Shown here: piece after piece, positions 48,577 through 58,317 of the stretch
How positions within the stretch are numbered: position 1 is the stretch's first letter
Layout of the letters: each line of letters begins with the position of its first letter
Assembly: GCA_017506865.1 (NCBI GenBank)
Contig: JAFCMP010000479.1
Span: 682,001-746,000 of the forward strand
DNA length: 64,000 bases
From: Tribonema minus
Lineage: Eukaryota > Sar > Xanthophyceae > Tribonematales > Tribonemataceae
Direction of reading: 5' to 3'
The notes under the pieces: generated by a model
Database searches by the model: none
What the model was told of the DNA's origin: nothing
Seen by the model: the letters and a program-made list of their open reading frames with translations, nothing else
Program-made: the position numbers and the translations under genes

Positions 48577-49109
48577 TAGGCCCTGACACAAAACCTGCAG
48601 GACTTTTTTCAGGAAATAGGGGCACTTTTGAAGCAAAACAGGAAAAACAGGAATTGTCTTTTAAGGGCTGTTTTTGTGCCTGTATCCATCGTCTGAGTGG
48701 TGCATCTGATAGCACTCACCGAGCTGCATCGAATGCACCACTTCCTGGTCGAATCTATGATGTTGGTAGCAGTGGCGGCGGTGGCGGCGGGGGGGGGGGG
48801 CAGGGGAAAAAAGGGGGAAAAGGGGGGAAAAGGGGCTGGGGGGAGGGGGGGGGGGGAGGAGGGGGCGGGGGAGTGGAAAGTTGGACGGGGAGCGGTGCTG
48901 GAGCAGGCAACGGCGAGCGGCGGAGGCATCACAAAGTTGCCGTCTACGTTCCATGTGTCGAACTCATCGCATATAAGCACTCGGGGCCTGAGGGGGCAGT
49001 TTTCGCTGCAGGTAAAACAGGGTTTTTTTCAGGAATTGGGCGACTTTTGGACAGGAAAAAAAAAAGGAATGGGGGGGGGGAAACAAAAAAGGTTTTGTGT
49101 CAGGGCCTA
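48577..49109. mobile_element. hAT-like MITE with 8-bp target duplication
   Basis: The 533-bp element starts TAGGCCCTGACACAAAACCT and ends with the exact reverse complement of those 20 bases. It is flanked by perfect 8-bp direct repeats GATCGCGC (48569-48576 and 49110-49117). An 8-bp duplication and a TAGG-type terminus fit the hAT superfamily. It encodes no transposase. The inside has subterminal direct repeats containing TTTTTTCAGGAAT-like motifs (about 48604 and 49022) and long G tracts (48788-48868, 49070-49080). It lies 102 bp upstream of the BOP1 ATG and 165 bp upstream of the divergent 49275 gene, so it occupies most of their shared promoter region. Confidence 0.85.
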
Positions 49110-49274
49110 GATCGCGCGCAAACGCAGTTGCGACAAGACGAGGCAGCGCGGGCAGCGGCAGCAGCGACTTCTTCAAAGCACTCAAAAGCACCGCAAATTC
49201 AAGCCGCGAGGTGAAAGCTACCGGTCTCAAGAGCAGTCAGGAAAGCTGCGAGGTGAAAAAGCAAAGCTTGGATC

Positions 49275-51417
49275 ATGAGGAGGTTTGGCGTTCGACCCAG
49301 CGCGCACGACCTGGACGACAGCGGAGAAGGCACAGCACCCGCCGTGGAGCCAACTTTCGGCGCCGAGCATGATGACGAGGCAGAGTTTCCGGTTCCCATG
49401 CTGCCCAGCGCCAAGCAGGGCATGACGGATGGCGGGAACGGTTCTGACGAAGGTGGCCCCACCGAACCCCCCAGCGCTGCGGCGTCAGATGATGAGGGCA
49501 GCCAGGGTGATACTTTGAACCTGGAACAGTCTGGTGGCGCCGATGAGACGCAGCTGGGTGCCGAAGAACCCCCCAGCGCTGCGGCGTCAGATGATGAGGG
49601 CAGCCAGGGTGATACTTTGAACCTGGAACAGTCTGGTGGCGCCGATGAGACGCAGCTGGGTGCCGAATCCTCTGCCATTCTGGAGCACTACAAGAAGCGC
49701 AGGATCGAGATCTATGAGACATTTGGGAGGGACGTGCGCCGCTGCATGGAATGGTGCAAGGTAAGACTGTGAAGTGTTTGTATGGTCCGGTGGTGGACAC
49801 CATTCTCGTGCCAAATACCCAAATCTATGCTGCTCACTGGAGATTAAGGTGTCTGACTTCGGTGGGTCCATTCCTTGCTGCACCTCCGCCAGTATTGCTC
49901 CGCGCATCATTCGTGACAATGTCTTTGCTGGACAGATCCCCGATTGCTGATTATGGCTCGTCTTGTTTGCGCACTGTGGTGCCGCACTGAGCTGACGGGG
50001 TGAGATCTTGAATACTTCGAAGTATGATTCATACTTTCCGGTCTCTATCCACTGCATGTTGATGGCTGCATTGTACAGTGATGACAGGCAGGTGCTGCGT
50101 CTGGCAACATTACGTGCAACATCCGCCCTGAGTCAATTCACCAGTCACTCATGAGGTCAGGGCACGTCAAAGCTGCAAAACGAAATACGCATATGATCAA
50201 ATGAGCACACTAGAGAACTAAACTCGATGGATGACAAATGTCACCGCACAGCATCATGCCAACCAAGCAGCAGCAGCGCTCAAAGACATTCACACGTGTC
50301 TGGTCCCGCAGGAGATCGAGGGCACGCTGGACAACGTCTTCAACAAGGCTTTCCACGCAGCTCAGCAGCACATTGATGAGGCGGAGGCGGAGCTCACTGA
50401 GGAGCTGCAGAGAGAGGAGGCGGAAGCGGCCGAGGTGCGTGTGCTGACTTAAAGTTTTCAGGTCGTGTGCGCCGCATACTTCACACTTTGAGTCGGAGTG
50501 TTTTATGTTTGCTCGTGGCAACTGAAGAACACGCGGGACATCGTGTAAGGTGCATCAATTTGAAGCATTTAAATTTGAGCAAACGGTGGCATCACTATTT
50601 GGTGTGCAGCACAAGCAGTATGCATTGGGACGACCGTTGCCAACGTGTTGCACATGTTTTGTCCACAGTTCAGATGTTATCGCAACTGGAGCAGGTATCT
50701 GGGAATAGTGGTACAGTGCTATGCCACACAAGCCAGTGAAGTACAGACTTGGGTAGCTACCTAGGCATTGCCTTGGTCAATATTACGTCAAAGGATTGCC
50801 ACATGCCAGACTGTGCCAATCCATAACTTGTGATGACATCAGTGCTAAATGGCACTTGAGACCCTGCCTACTAGTAAGTAAAGCACAGCGTGCTGCAAGC
50901 GACAACACTGCCTTATGACTGCAAGGCATTAGTTGGTAGCAGCAGTTAACGTGGTATCTGGAAAGGCTGGGGTAATGGCAGCTTCTTCATCGCAACAGGC
51001 AGATGTGCCTCTGATGTAAATCTACCTCAAAAGTCGCAACTCTTTGAAGCATAATGAAAAGTAGGCTTTTGGGTTTCATCCGTGAGCCCTTTGTCTGCAA
51101 CAGCAAACTTCAACATGTAGCCTAGTGCTTGCGCAGTAACCCCCACCAGCTTGACAACAGTGTAGGCGAGCAGTTTGAGTCTAGCGAGTACTCGCATGGC
51201 CGCGCGCCCTGCAGTGACCGCCTCTGCAATCGTCACGCAGCCGCTCAACACTGCATCGTCCTGCATCTTTCTTCCTGTCGCTCTCGTATACTCACAGGTC
51301 GCCACGACAAAGGACATACTGCAGCGCATGATGTCCAACCTCATGCAGGCGACGCAGCAGATCAACCAGGCAGGCGCGGGCGGCGCGTCAGACCATGACA
51401 GCGGCGATGGCTCCTAG
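49275..51417 (+). CDS. Hypothetical acidic/coiled-coil protein, 242 aa, three exons
   Basis: Not recognised. Exons 49275-49760, 50312-50434 and 51298-51417 (TAG) are all joined in phase 0, with GTAAGA and GTGCGT donors and CCGCAG and TCACAG acceptors. Residues 1-145 are acidic and disordered, with an exact 34-residue tandem repeat (102 bp, roughly 49464-49565 and 49566-49667). Then HYKKRRIEIYETFGRDVRRCMEW starts a helical region, followed by an acidic helix (IDEAEAELTEELQREEAEAAE) and LQRMMSNLMQATQQINQ. The layout is loosely reminiscent of the Cor1/SYCP3 chromosome-axis family (acidic N-terminus, K-R-L-x-M/I-Y start of a coiled coil, ~240 aa), but the match is too weak to name it. It is transcribed divergently from BOP1 across the MITE. 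A further small exon between 49760 and 50312 cannot be excluded. Confidence 0.65.
49464..49667 (+). repeat. Exact 102-bp in-frame tandem repeat
   Basis: Two copies read EPPSAAASDDEG followed by SQGDTLNLEQSGG and ADETQLGAE. They appear identical at the nucleotide level, which points to a recent duplication or a length-variable coding minisatellite. The length is a multiple of three, so the frame is kept. Confidence 0.9.
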
Positions 51418-52771
51418 ACGCAGCGTAGACCGGTAATCCATGGGCTCTCACGCGCCGTGTGCGCCGCCATCTGGAATTAGGGGGGTTTGGGGTGCAGCGG
51501 TGGGCATGCGATCGCGGCAGGCCGTGAGGCGTCCTGCAGCCTGTGTTGTCTCTGCCTTGAATTTGAAACGGTGACACTTTGCCCACAAGCGGTGTATTGA
51601 GGGGTGAGAGTGCAATGGCTGGGTGCTGGGCGCAGTGTTTGCAGGCCTGCTGCGGCGCTGGAGGGCGGGAGGGAGGGGGGGATAGGCCTCGAGATGCAGG
51701 ATTTGGCTGTTTTGCAGTGCATGTGGCCTTCAGGAATTTGGAGCCGAGTTGCAGTGCCATCATGCTACGCGGTCTCAGCCGCAACTGAACTGACAAAGGT
51801 GGATGACAACAGAACATGCGCAACAAGAGACTGGCAAGCAGCAAGTGTGCACAACAGCTTGGCGCATGAACTTGGGGGGATATGATGCAGCGCACAATGC
51901 CAGCGCTTGTGCTCTCAACTGCAAAACTGGGCACCTGCATGTTTCAAAATGGCAATGACATTGGATGCTGTGGATGTCATATTGAACTTGGTTTGCTCGT
52001 GTTGCATGCCATCTGCGCCCCGGCCATTGCACGGAGCCTTTCATCTTGTGGTAACTGTACTTTCTCAGGTGTCGCCTACGAAGTAGTGTATAATCTGAAT
52101 GCATTTGTGTCTCTGCATCTGCAGTACTTCTGATGCGCACTTCTTGCTGAAAGCACACACTTCTGTTGTGAAGGTATGCAGCGGGGTACGTTGAATACTC
52201 CCAAGTACTTGCAATTGCACACCTAGGTCCCGCCAGGTTGTACGACTACATACAGTAGACTGATTAGATCTTGTTCTGTATGCATATGGATCCAAGTACC
52301 CTCAAGAATGACTTGATGTACCTGACATCATTGGCATCAGGACATTACCAGTAATCAACGCAATCACTGAGACTGGCTATGTAAGCCGATTGGTGCCCAT
52401 TTGTGGTTGCCAATTAGCCAGTTTGAGCATATGCAGGGGCGCAATAGCCACCATAATCGAAAAACATGAAGACAGACATGATGAGACGCATGAACCGGTC
52501 TCAAGACCATGTACTGTAGCGGTAAATCACACACTCAGCCAGGACGAACAAGTTGGGGGATAGGCACACCTTGCTGCATGCAGACATGGTCCAAGCAGTG
52601 TACCTCACTGGCAAATGGACATGAACACTCTTGCTGGACAGCACATTACGCGTGGAGGAAGCATGCAGCAATGTGGGCACTTTTTCAATCAAGCAATGAC
52701 GAGCACTCAATCAGTGAGAAACATGACATGCGCAAGTGCAAGATCTCGTGAAAAGCAGAAACCACACTTCT
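51418..52771. other. Intergenic, no gene supported
   Basis: This is the 3' flank of both converging genes. A minus-strand frame at 51362-51940 (192 codons) has no splice or homology support and runs antisense into the end of the + gene. The stretch 52140-52700 is AT-richer, with only short frames. A 27-codon frame at 52707-52787 after a CAACAG acceptor could be a last exon of the minus gene, but the implied intron would be only 32 nt. Confidence 0.4.
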
Positions 52772-54721
52772 TTAAACAGTTCTCGACCTGTTGAGGCGTG
52801 CCCGCCACAAGCTGCTCACCGGCAGCTGCGTCGGCGGCGGCGGCGGCGAGCCGTACATGCGCGTGTACGCCGGCTCGTCCGAAGTGAGGTAGCTGCTGAA
52901 CGACAGCTCCGTCTCTTGCAGCAGCGAGCTCGCCGTGACGTGCGCATCCCTTCCGCCGCCGCCGCTGCGGCATTTCCTCGGTCCCCGCAGCATCTGCTGC
53001 AGCGCGCAGTAGTCCGCGTCGCCGGCGGCATTCGCGCCGGCTGATACGAGCGTGCCGCGGGACTCCTCCAATTCCGCAGCAAACAGGCTCCTCACCGCGC
53101 TGCTAGAGTCTTCCACGGACCCCGCGTACGCTCCGCCGCGAGAGCCCCACTGACCCTGCGCCGCAGCCTCCTCGCGCATCCCCACAGCGTGCATCCCCGC
53201 TCCTTGCACGAATTCCCGCCCTTGGTCACAATGCTCAGCTCCCTCATGTCGGCACTGTGCGGCAGCGGCTGCGTGCGGGCTCGCGGACTTGAAGATTGGG
53301 CTCAGTCCCGGGCTCCTGCTGAGCTGCTCGGCTTGGCTGTAGCAGCGGGTCGTGGAGTGCTGCTGATGCGCCGCTTCCGGCGGTCCGTGCGTGGCGTTTT
53401 CGGTGGTGCCTGAGCTCCAGCTGCGCATATGGTGGCCGCAGCAGCACATCGATTCCCGCTGCCTCCCTGCCCCCGAGCTCCGTGCAGCGGGCGCGTGCTG
53501 GTCGTTTGAAGATAGCTGTAGTTGTAAGCAAGCGCACATACGTCGATCAGTCATTTGTCGCTAATTCACACGACGCGCATGTGTCAGGCATGTCGCTGAA
53601 GCACTGTCATAAAGTCAGGCAGCGTGGGCTTTTCCACTGGTACGTGCAGCTGAAGGTGTAAGCAGATGCACTGCTGTGGCGCTGGATAGCGTGCCGCTGC
53701 CGTGACGAGTAAGACGTTGGGTACCACAGATGCCATCTCTGTAGCCAACACATTTCATGGGTCTACATCGGAAAGTCGTCACCGTGTTCTCTCCATGCGT
53801 GCATGCAGAGAAGCGATAGTTTCAAGCACCAGTATGCTTACAGCTGCTTTGATTTGCACGACCGATGTCTTCTCAGACAGCTGGCTATATGTGGCTTGCA
53901 GGAGCTCAGAGCGACCAGTAATCTGCTGGAATTACACAATACCTTGTTCAGTCCCGATGCAAGTGCTGCAGGGTTCTCAGCGCCGATGGACACTGATGTC
54001 TGTGTGGCGATATCTTGCAGCCTGGAGGAAGCTCTGCCGTCCTTTCCATTGCTGGGCAACGCAGGAGTCACCATGTTTGCTGTCCGCGCGTTGTTCTCCT
54101 TGAGGTTGGTCTGGAATCGCCAGCTGCAAGATTCAATGAGGCCTTTGACAGGAATCGCCTTCTGCAGACATATTTCACAAAGCAAAGAAGTTACTGAGTC
54201 AGCAGTGAAGCACCAGAATAGCAGCAATGGCAGCGCGGCAGTGGCCACAACAGTCACTGCAATTCCAGCTGCTGCCTAGTCTAGCTGCATGAGCTTACCT
54301 GCACGCCCGGCGTTTTGAGCGCAGAAGCTGCCTGCCGGCACATGAAAAAAGCTTCTGCCCTTGATTTTTCCCTCCTCTCAGATGTGGCCAATGCCACCTG
54401 TGGCATCACCATGGGAGTTGCGATGGGTCCGCTGAATTTAGCACCGAAGTCCGTGGACGTGTCCCGTGATCCTGCATCACTCATTTCACTCAGCACGTCG
54501 CCGTCCTCGCAATCACTGCTGCCGCATGCTGTTCCTGGCAATGCGCGCTCCCAGTCAGGAAAGCATTCGTGTTCACCCTGCACGAATGGGTTTTTCGGCA
54601 ACTGAGAGTGCTTCTGTTCCTGCTCCCGTCCAAGGGCGCTCCTGATCTCTTCTCGAAGGGCAGAGACCTCGATCCGCAAAGCTTGAAGCTGCTCAAGGCA
54701 GGCGCAATGGCAAGCGGCCAT
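52772..54721 (-). CDS. Hypothetical protein with N-terminal coiled coil, about 461 aa
   Basis: Not recognised. Exons 54721-54299, 54161-53943 and 53515-52772 join in phase 0, with GTAAGC and GTATTG donors and CTGCAG and CTACAG acceptors. It starts MAACHCACLEQLQ and has a short leucine-heptad coiled coil (about residues 8-38: LRIEVSALREEIRSALGREQ). The rest is low-complexity and probably disordered, rich in Ser, Ala and Gln, with TASSLLQETELSFSSYL near the end, then a Pro5 run and a basic tail. Exon 3 is GC-rich. The end is uncertain: it may read to the stop at 52772 or splice at 52820 (CCG/GTGAGC) into an exon not found. Upstream exons are possible but the ATG is plausible. Confidence 0.5.
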
Positions 54722-55722
54722 TGCAACACTGCCGCAGACCTCTTGTGTGAATCAACCAAACTGAACAAATGCTAATGCTCCAACTGGCACTTTCGCGCAC
54801 TTCAACATCAATCACTCGAATCTAGACGAGGAAACAAGGTAGCGCGAGCCCTGATCACCCCTGTCTTGCGTGTCTTGGTGCTCCTGGTACAGATTTCTAG
54901 CGGGCAACTGCATAATGTCCAAGTGAGGGCGGAGCCGTGTCATCAACCGCCATGAAAATGCCTCGAGGTGGCATTGCAGAAGCACCAGGTAAGGAACGCC
55001 AGCACAAACCTTTGGCAGACCAGCAACGCGGCACATCCTCATGTCTTTTAGCATTGATGATTTCCAGGCAAAGGCGCTCTTTTGGCTGCTGTCGAGACAT
55101 GGATTGGTGCGCTAATCAGCCGTGTGCTGCTGCCGCTTAGTCGCACCTTGTTGGATCCACCTTGCAGAGAAACACTAGTCCATGAGGAAACAACCCACCA
55201 TCTCGCAGGCAGGGCAACTTGTTGCACCAGTTGACGCCAACGCTAGGAGGTGCCTTCTGGCTGAAGTGCTGACAGCCTGCTGTTTGTCAAGACAGCCTTG
55301 GCTCTGCGCCAGATGCAGCTGCATCCTGAGGTCAGGGCTCAGCCACTGGGCTGGAGGCGAATGAGCATCACAACCTGCTGATGTGTTGGCAAACGGGGGT
55401 GGTGTGGTTCAGAATTGAGCCGGCGGCAAGCATTCAGGTGCAACAGGCGGGCTGCGATGTGGCTCTCGTGGGACAGTGTGAGGGTTGCATGGTGCGCACT
55501 TGGTGCAGGTGCCGCATATACCTCAAGCACTATACTGGTATGGAGCGTGATGCAATTTTGAGTGCTCTCAGAGCTTACAAGTCAGCAGTGCGCACATCTG
55601 TCAGCTGGGTTGACAGAAGGCTGTGGACGATGACGCCACACGCAACACTCAAGGCGCTTATGGCCTTCTGTGTATGGCCATGATATTCATGGTACCAAGA
55701 TGGCTGCAGTCCGGCACCGCAC

Positions 55723-56376
55723 ATGCGGCGTTCGCGGCTAGCTGTCCCCGTGCACCATCATAAGTGCTTTTCGGACGTACCGGCTCCACAGCCATTGGCA
55801 CGGTCTGCGGCGGAGGCGGCTGCCACTGCGAGAACAGGGCATGCACTGCCGCACTGGTTGCACGCGCTGGCTAGTGCCATCAGTCACATGCGCACCAAGC
55901 TTGGGGGTATGCGATCACTTGCGCATCTGTCAACTGCAACGCGCTCTGTTGGCATCTTGCAATTAGCACGAGAGCGCGTCGGCGCTGAATTGCGCGGACT
56001 GCTGCGACCGCATGCGGCTTCCGGCGACAGTGACGCTGCAAATCCAAGTGCTGCGTGCAATGGCGAGGCGAGCGACAGTACCAATTCGCCACGGTCAGCT
56101 TTCTGGACTGCATTGGCGAAGCACCGTGCGGACGCGTTGAAAGCGACCCTCAGCGCGCTCTCTGATCCTGTGCGGCGGGTGCAGGAGCTTGCCCGGTTTT
56201 GTTTGCAGAGGAGTGAGCGCTCTGTAGGCCTGGCGTTTCTCAGCGACTTCATGGGGGGTACCAGCAGGGGGTCGATGGCGTGGCATTTCAGCTGGCAGCG
56301 CGTCAAACGCTGGGTATGGAGCTCTCTACGCCTCAAATGTTGCCTCTGCGGCGAGAACCCTGGTGGCTCCTTGTAA
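55723..56376 (+). CDS. Putative helical protein fragment, exon limits unknown
   Basis: Not recognised. This 217-codon frame has protein-like helical composition in its middle: LPHWLHALASAISHMRTKLGG, LQLARERVGAELRGLL, and AFWTALAKHRADALKATLSAL followed by RRVQELARFCLQRSE. A donor-like GGGG/GTACCA near 56258 could end the exon. Weaker open stretches on the same strand (55182-55364, 55381-55683) and a 157-codon frame ending at 57660 (HNNFLWLE then TAG) may belong to the same gene, with the TIR element at 56.66-57.18 kb in an intron. The antisense frame is also open over part of it (150 codons), so strand is not certain. Confidence 0.3.
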   Translation: MRRSRLAVPVHHHKCFSDVPAPQPLARSAAEAAATARTGHALPHWLHALASAISHMRTKLGGMRSLAHLSTATRSVGILQLARERVGAELRGLLRPHAASGDSDAANPSAACNGEASDSTNSPRSAFWTALAKHRADALKATLSALSDPVRRVQELARFCLQRSERSVGLAFLSDFMGGTSRGSMAWHFSWQRVKRWVWSSLRLKCCLCGENPGGSL

Positions 56377-56584
56377 ACACACGCGCTTCTGCGGAGCGAC
56401 CTCCATCAGGGGGCACAACAGCACGACATACACTTGGTAGTGATGATGTAATTGGTCGCAATGGATGGGATCTCAGGAGCGCACACGATGGATTGGACAT
56501 TTCCCAAGCCACTAGGACACCCACTGTCTTCCGCCTTGATGTCCTGTTCAAACACCATGGCGTGATGCAGTCGCCGCTTCGTGC

Positions 56585-57330
56585 ATCAACGCTCGGCGGC
56601 TCAGCGTTGTTGCTGCTCAGCGCATCAACGCTCAGCGCATTAGTGCTCAGCGCATTTCCGTCTTATCGATAATTAAGGCCACTGGACGTTTTATTCTACC
56701 CGGCGTAAAAAGGGGGGGTGGACGTGGATTATATGGTGCGAGTAAAAAAGGTGTGGACGCATTTAATATCCAGCACGCAGATTGAGTGTCCTGCACTTCG
56801 CTGTTGTGTGAGTGCTGCCTGCGCACCACGGCAGCCGGAAGATACCGTCACCGACTTTTTCAGGGTCACGCTTGAAGTTGCCTGGTTTTGAGCAAGAGCA
56901 GCCCCCGCAAGCCACGCCAGGCTCTGATGGAGCCAAGATGGCTGCCATGCAGTTATCGCTGCTTGTTGCTGCTCATGATCATCGTTTCTGAGGCTCCAAT
57001 GGAGCTGCCAGCAGCACCTGAAAGCCTCGCGCTAACGCTACATCTGGTGCGGCGAAGCGACTGCAGCGTGAAAAAATGGGGGGGGTGAACGTACTTTAGT
57101 GCGCCTCAAGAAAGGGTGACCTCTACTCATGTTGCTGTGATAAAAACTAATAATAAAGCCAGTGGCCTAATTATCGGTAAGACGTAGTGCTCAGTGCACC
57201 AGTGCTCAGTGTGCAACAGCGCTCAGCACAGCACATCAGCGTTCAGCTTTTCAGCACTCAGCGCGTCAGTGCATCAGCGCTCGGCGTGGCGGCAGTCAGC
57301 GCAAATCAGCGTGCGATGCGCCATTGCATG
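56585..57330. repeat. GCTCAGCGCATCA minisatellite, split by the TIR element
   Basis: Imperfect units such as GCATCAACGCTCGGC, GCTCAGCGCATCAACGCTCA and GCTCAGCGCATTAGTGCTCA occur at 56585-56655. Similar CATCAGCGTTCAGC, GCGTCAGTGCATCAGCGCTC units occur at 57190-57330. The two halves flank the TIR element, which suggests insertion into a pre-existing minisatellite. Confidence 0.65.
56655..57186. mobile_element. Terminal-inverted-repeat element, class undetermined
   Basis: CGTCTTATCGATAATTAAGG then CCACTGG at 56659-56685 is mirrored at 57160-57185 by the reverse complement of CGTCTTACCGATAATTAGGC then CACTGG (two differences). The ends are AT-rich, unlike the flanks. TA dinucleotides at 56664-56665 and 57178-57179 would fit a mariner/Stowaway-like TA target, but the inverted similarity extends past them, so the exact ends are unclear. 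No transposase is encoded. The element is embedded in a minisatellite with CTCAGCGCAT-type units on both sides (56585-56655 and 57186-57330). Confidence 0.6.
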
Positions 57331-57660
57331 CAGCATTCAGCGCAGCAGAGCTCATTGCATCAGCGCCTACTGTTGCGGCGCCTGCAACACGCGACAGAAA
57401 CACTGGCTTCTTCGCGTGCGCGTCCGCGAAGCAGTTGTGTTTTAACTATCAGCAGTAGCGCACGGCCAACGCCCAGTTGCTCAGCAGTCGCTTCACAATT
57501 GGCTGAGTTGGAATATACACTCCCGTTGGTGGCCGGCAATGCATCAATGGAGGTGTCGCTCCCATTGGGGAGCGCTGCGCATGACTGCGGCACCTCCAGC
57601 ACCGGCGCAGTACTCATTCCATTGATGGCTGCGCACAACAATTTCCTGTGGTTGGAATAG

Positions 57661-58317
57661 GTGAACAGCGGGCAAACCCTAAGTTGGCACCAAGCCGCAA
57701 CCCTACCTGCACAAATTGTCACGAGGGTGAGGGCTAGCCGCGCCGCCACCTTGAAGTGGCAATCCTTACCCCTTCCTCTGCACCGGCTTGACAAACATGA
57801 AAAACGTATAATCGACAGCTTTTAGTGAAGGGCAACAAAGCAGTGGTGGACAGGCAGCACGCAACGAACCTGCAAGCAAGTGCTGGCATAAACACATAAG
57901 GCTGTTTCTGCAATCAGCCTGGTACGCCAAAACAAATACTTCGAAGTATCACATGATATCGCAGGCCCTACACTGCACCAGACATCATTGACAACCGTTT
58001 GCAAGAGCTTGGTCCATTGCTGGACCCTTGTAATGTCAGTCATGGTCCTGTCAATGTGGCATCATACACATAGCTCTTGCTATTGCAGTGCCGTTGCATG
58101 CAAATCGTCCATCAATTTTTCTGCCGCGAGAACCTTCTTCAGCGGGGCCCAGCATGCACTTGAGTATCATGCTGCACGTTGTTCTCAGCCAGCCTCTGCT
58201 ACTATGCACCAGAAAAACACCAGCGCGCAAATTGAAGCTAAAACCATGAAGGAAGATGCATTTCCTAACAGAATGTGGTGCATAGATCAGACATGAAAGC
58301 ATGATAATAGCAAGAGT
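57661..58317. other. Spacer, no gene supported
   Basis: Only short open frames on both strands, none with convincing splice context. A minus frame at 57360-57794 begins with a hydrophobic stretch (RLALTLVTICAGRVAAW) that resembles a signal sequence, but nothing else supports it. Confidence 0.35.

Noticed and set aside
48051..49214. 387-codon + strand open frame
   Set aside because: It is antisense to BOP1 exon 1 and then runs through the MITE's G tracts, giving a low-complexity glycine stretch; it is a compositional artefact.
52707..52787. Last exon VENCLKKCGFCFSRD for the minus-strand gene at 52.8-54.7 kb
   Set aside because: The intron implied by the donor at 52819 would be only 32 nt, too short for normal splicing; reading to the stop at 52772 was preferred.
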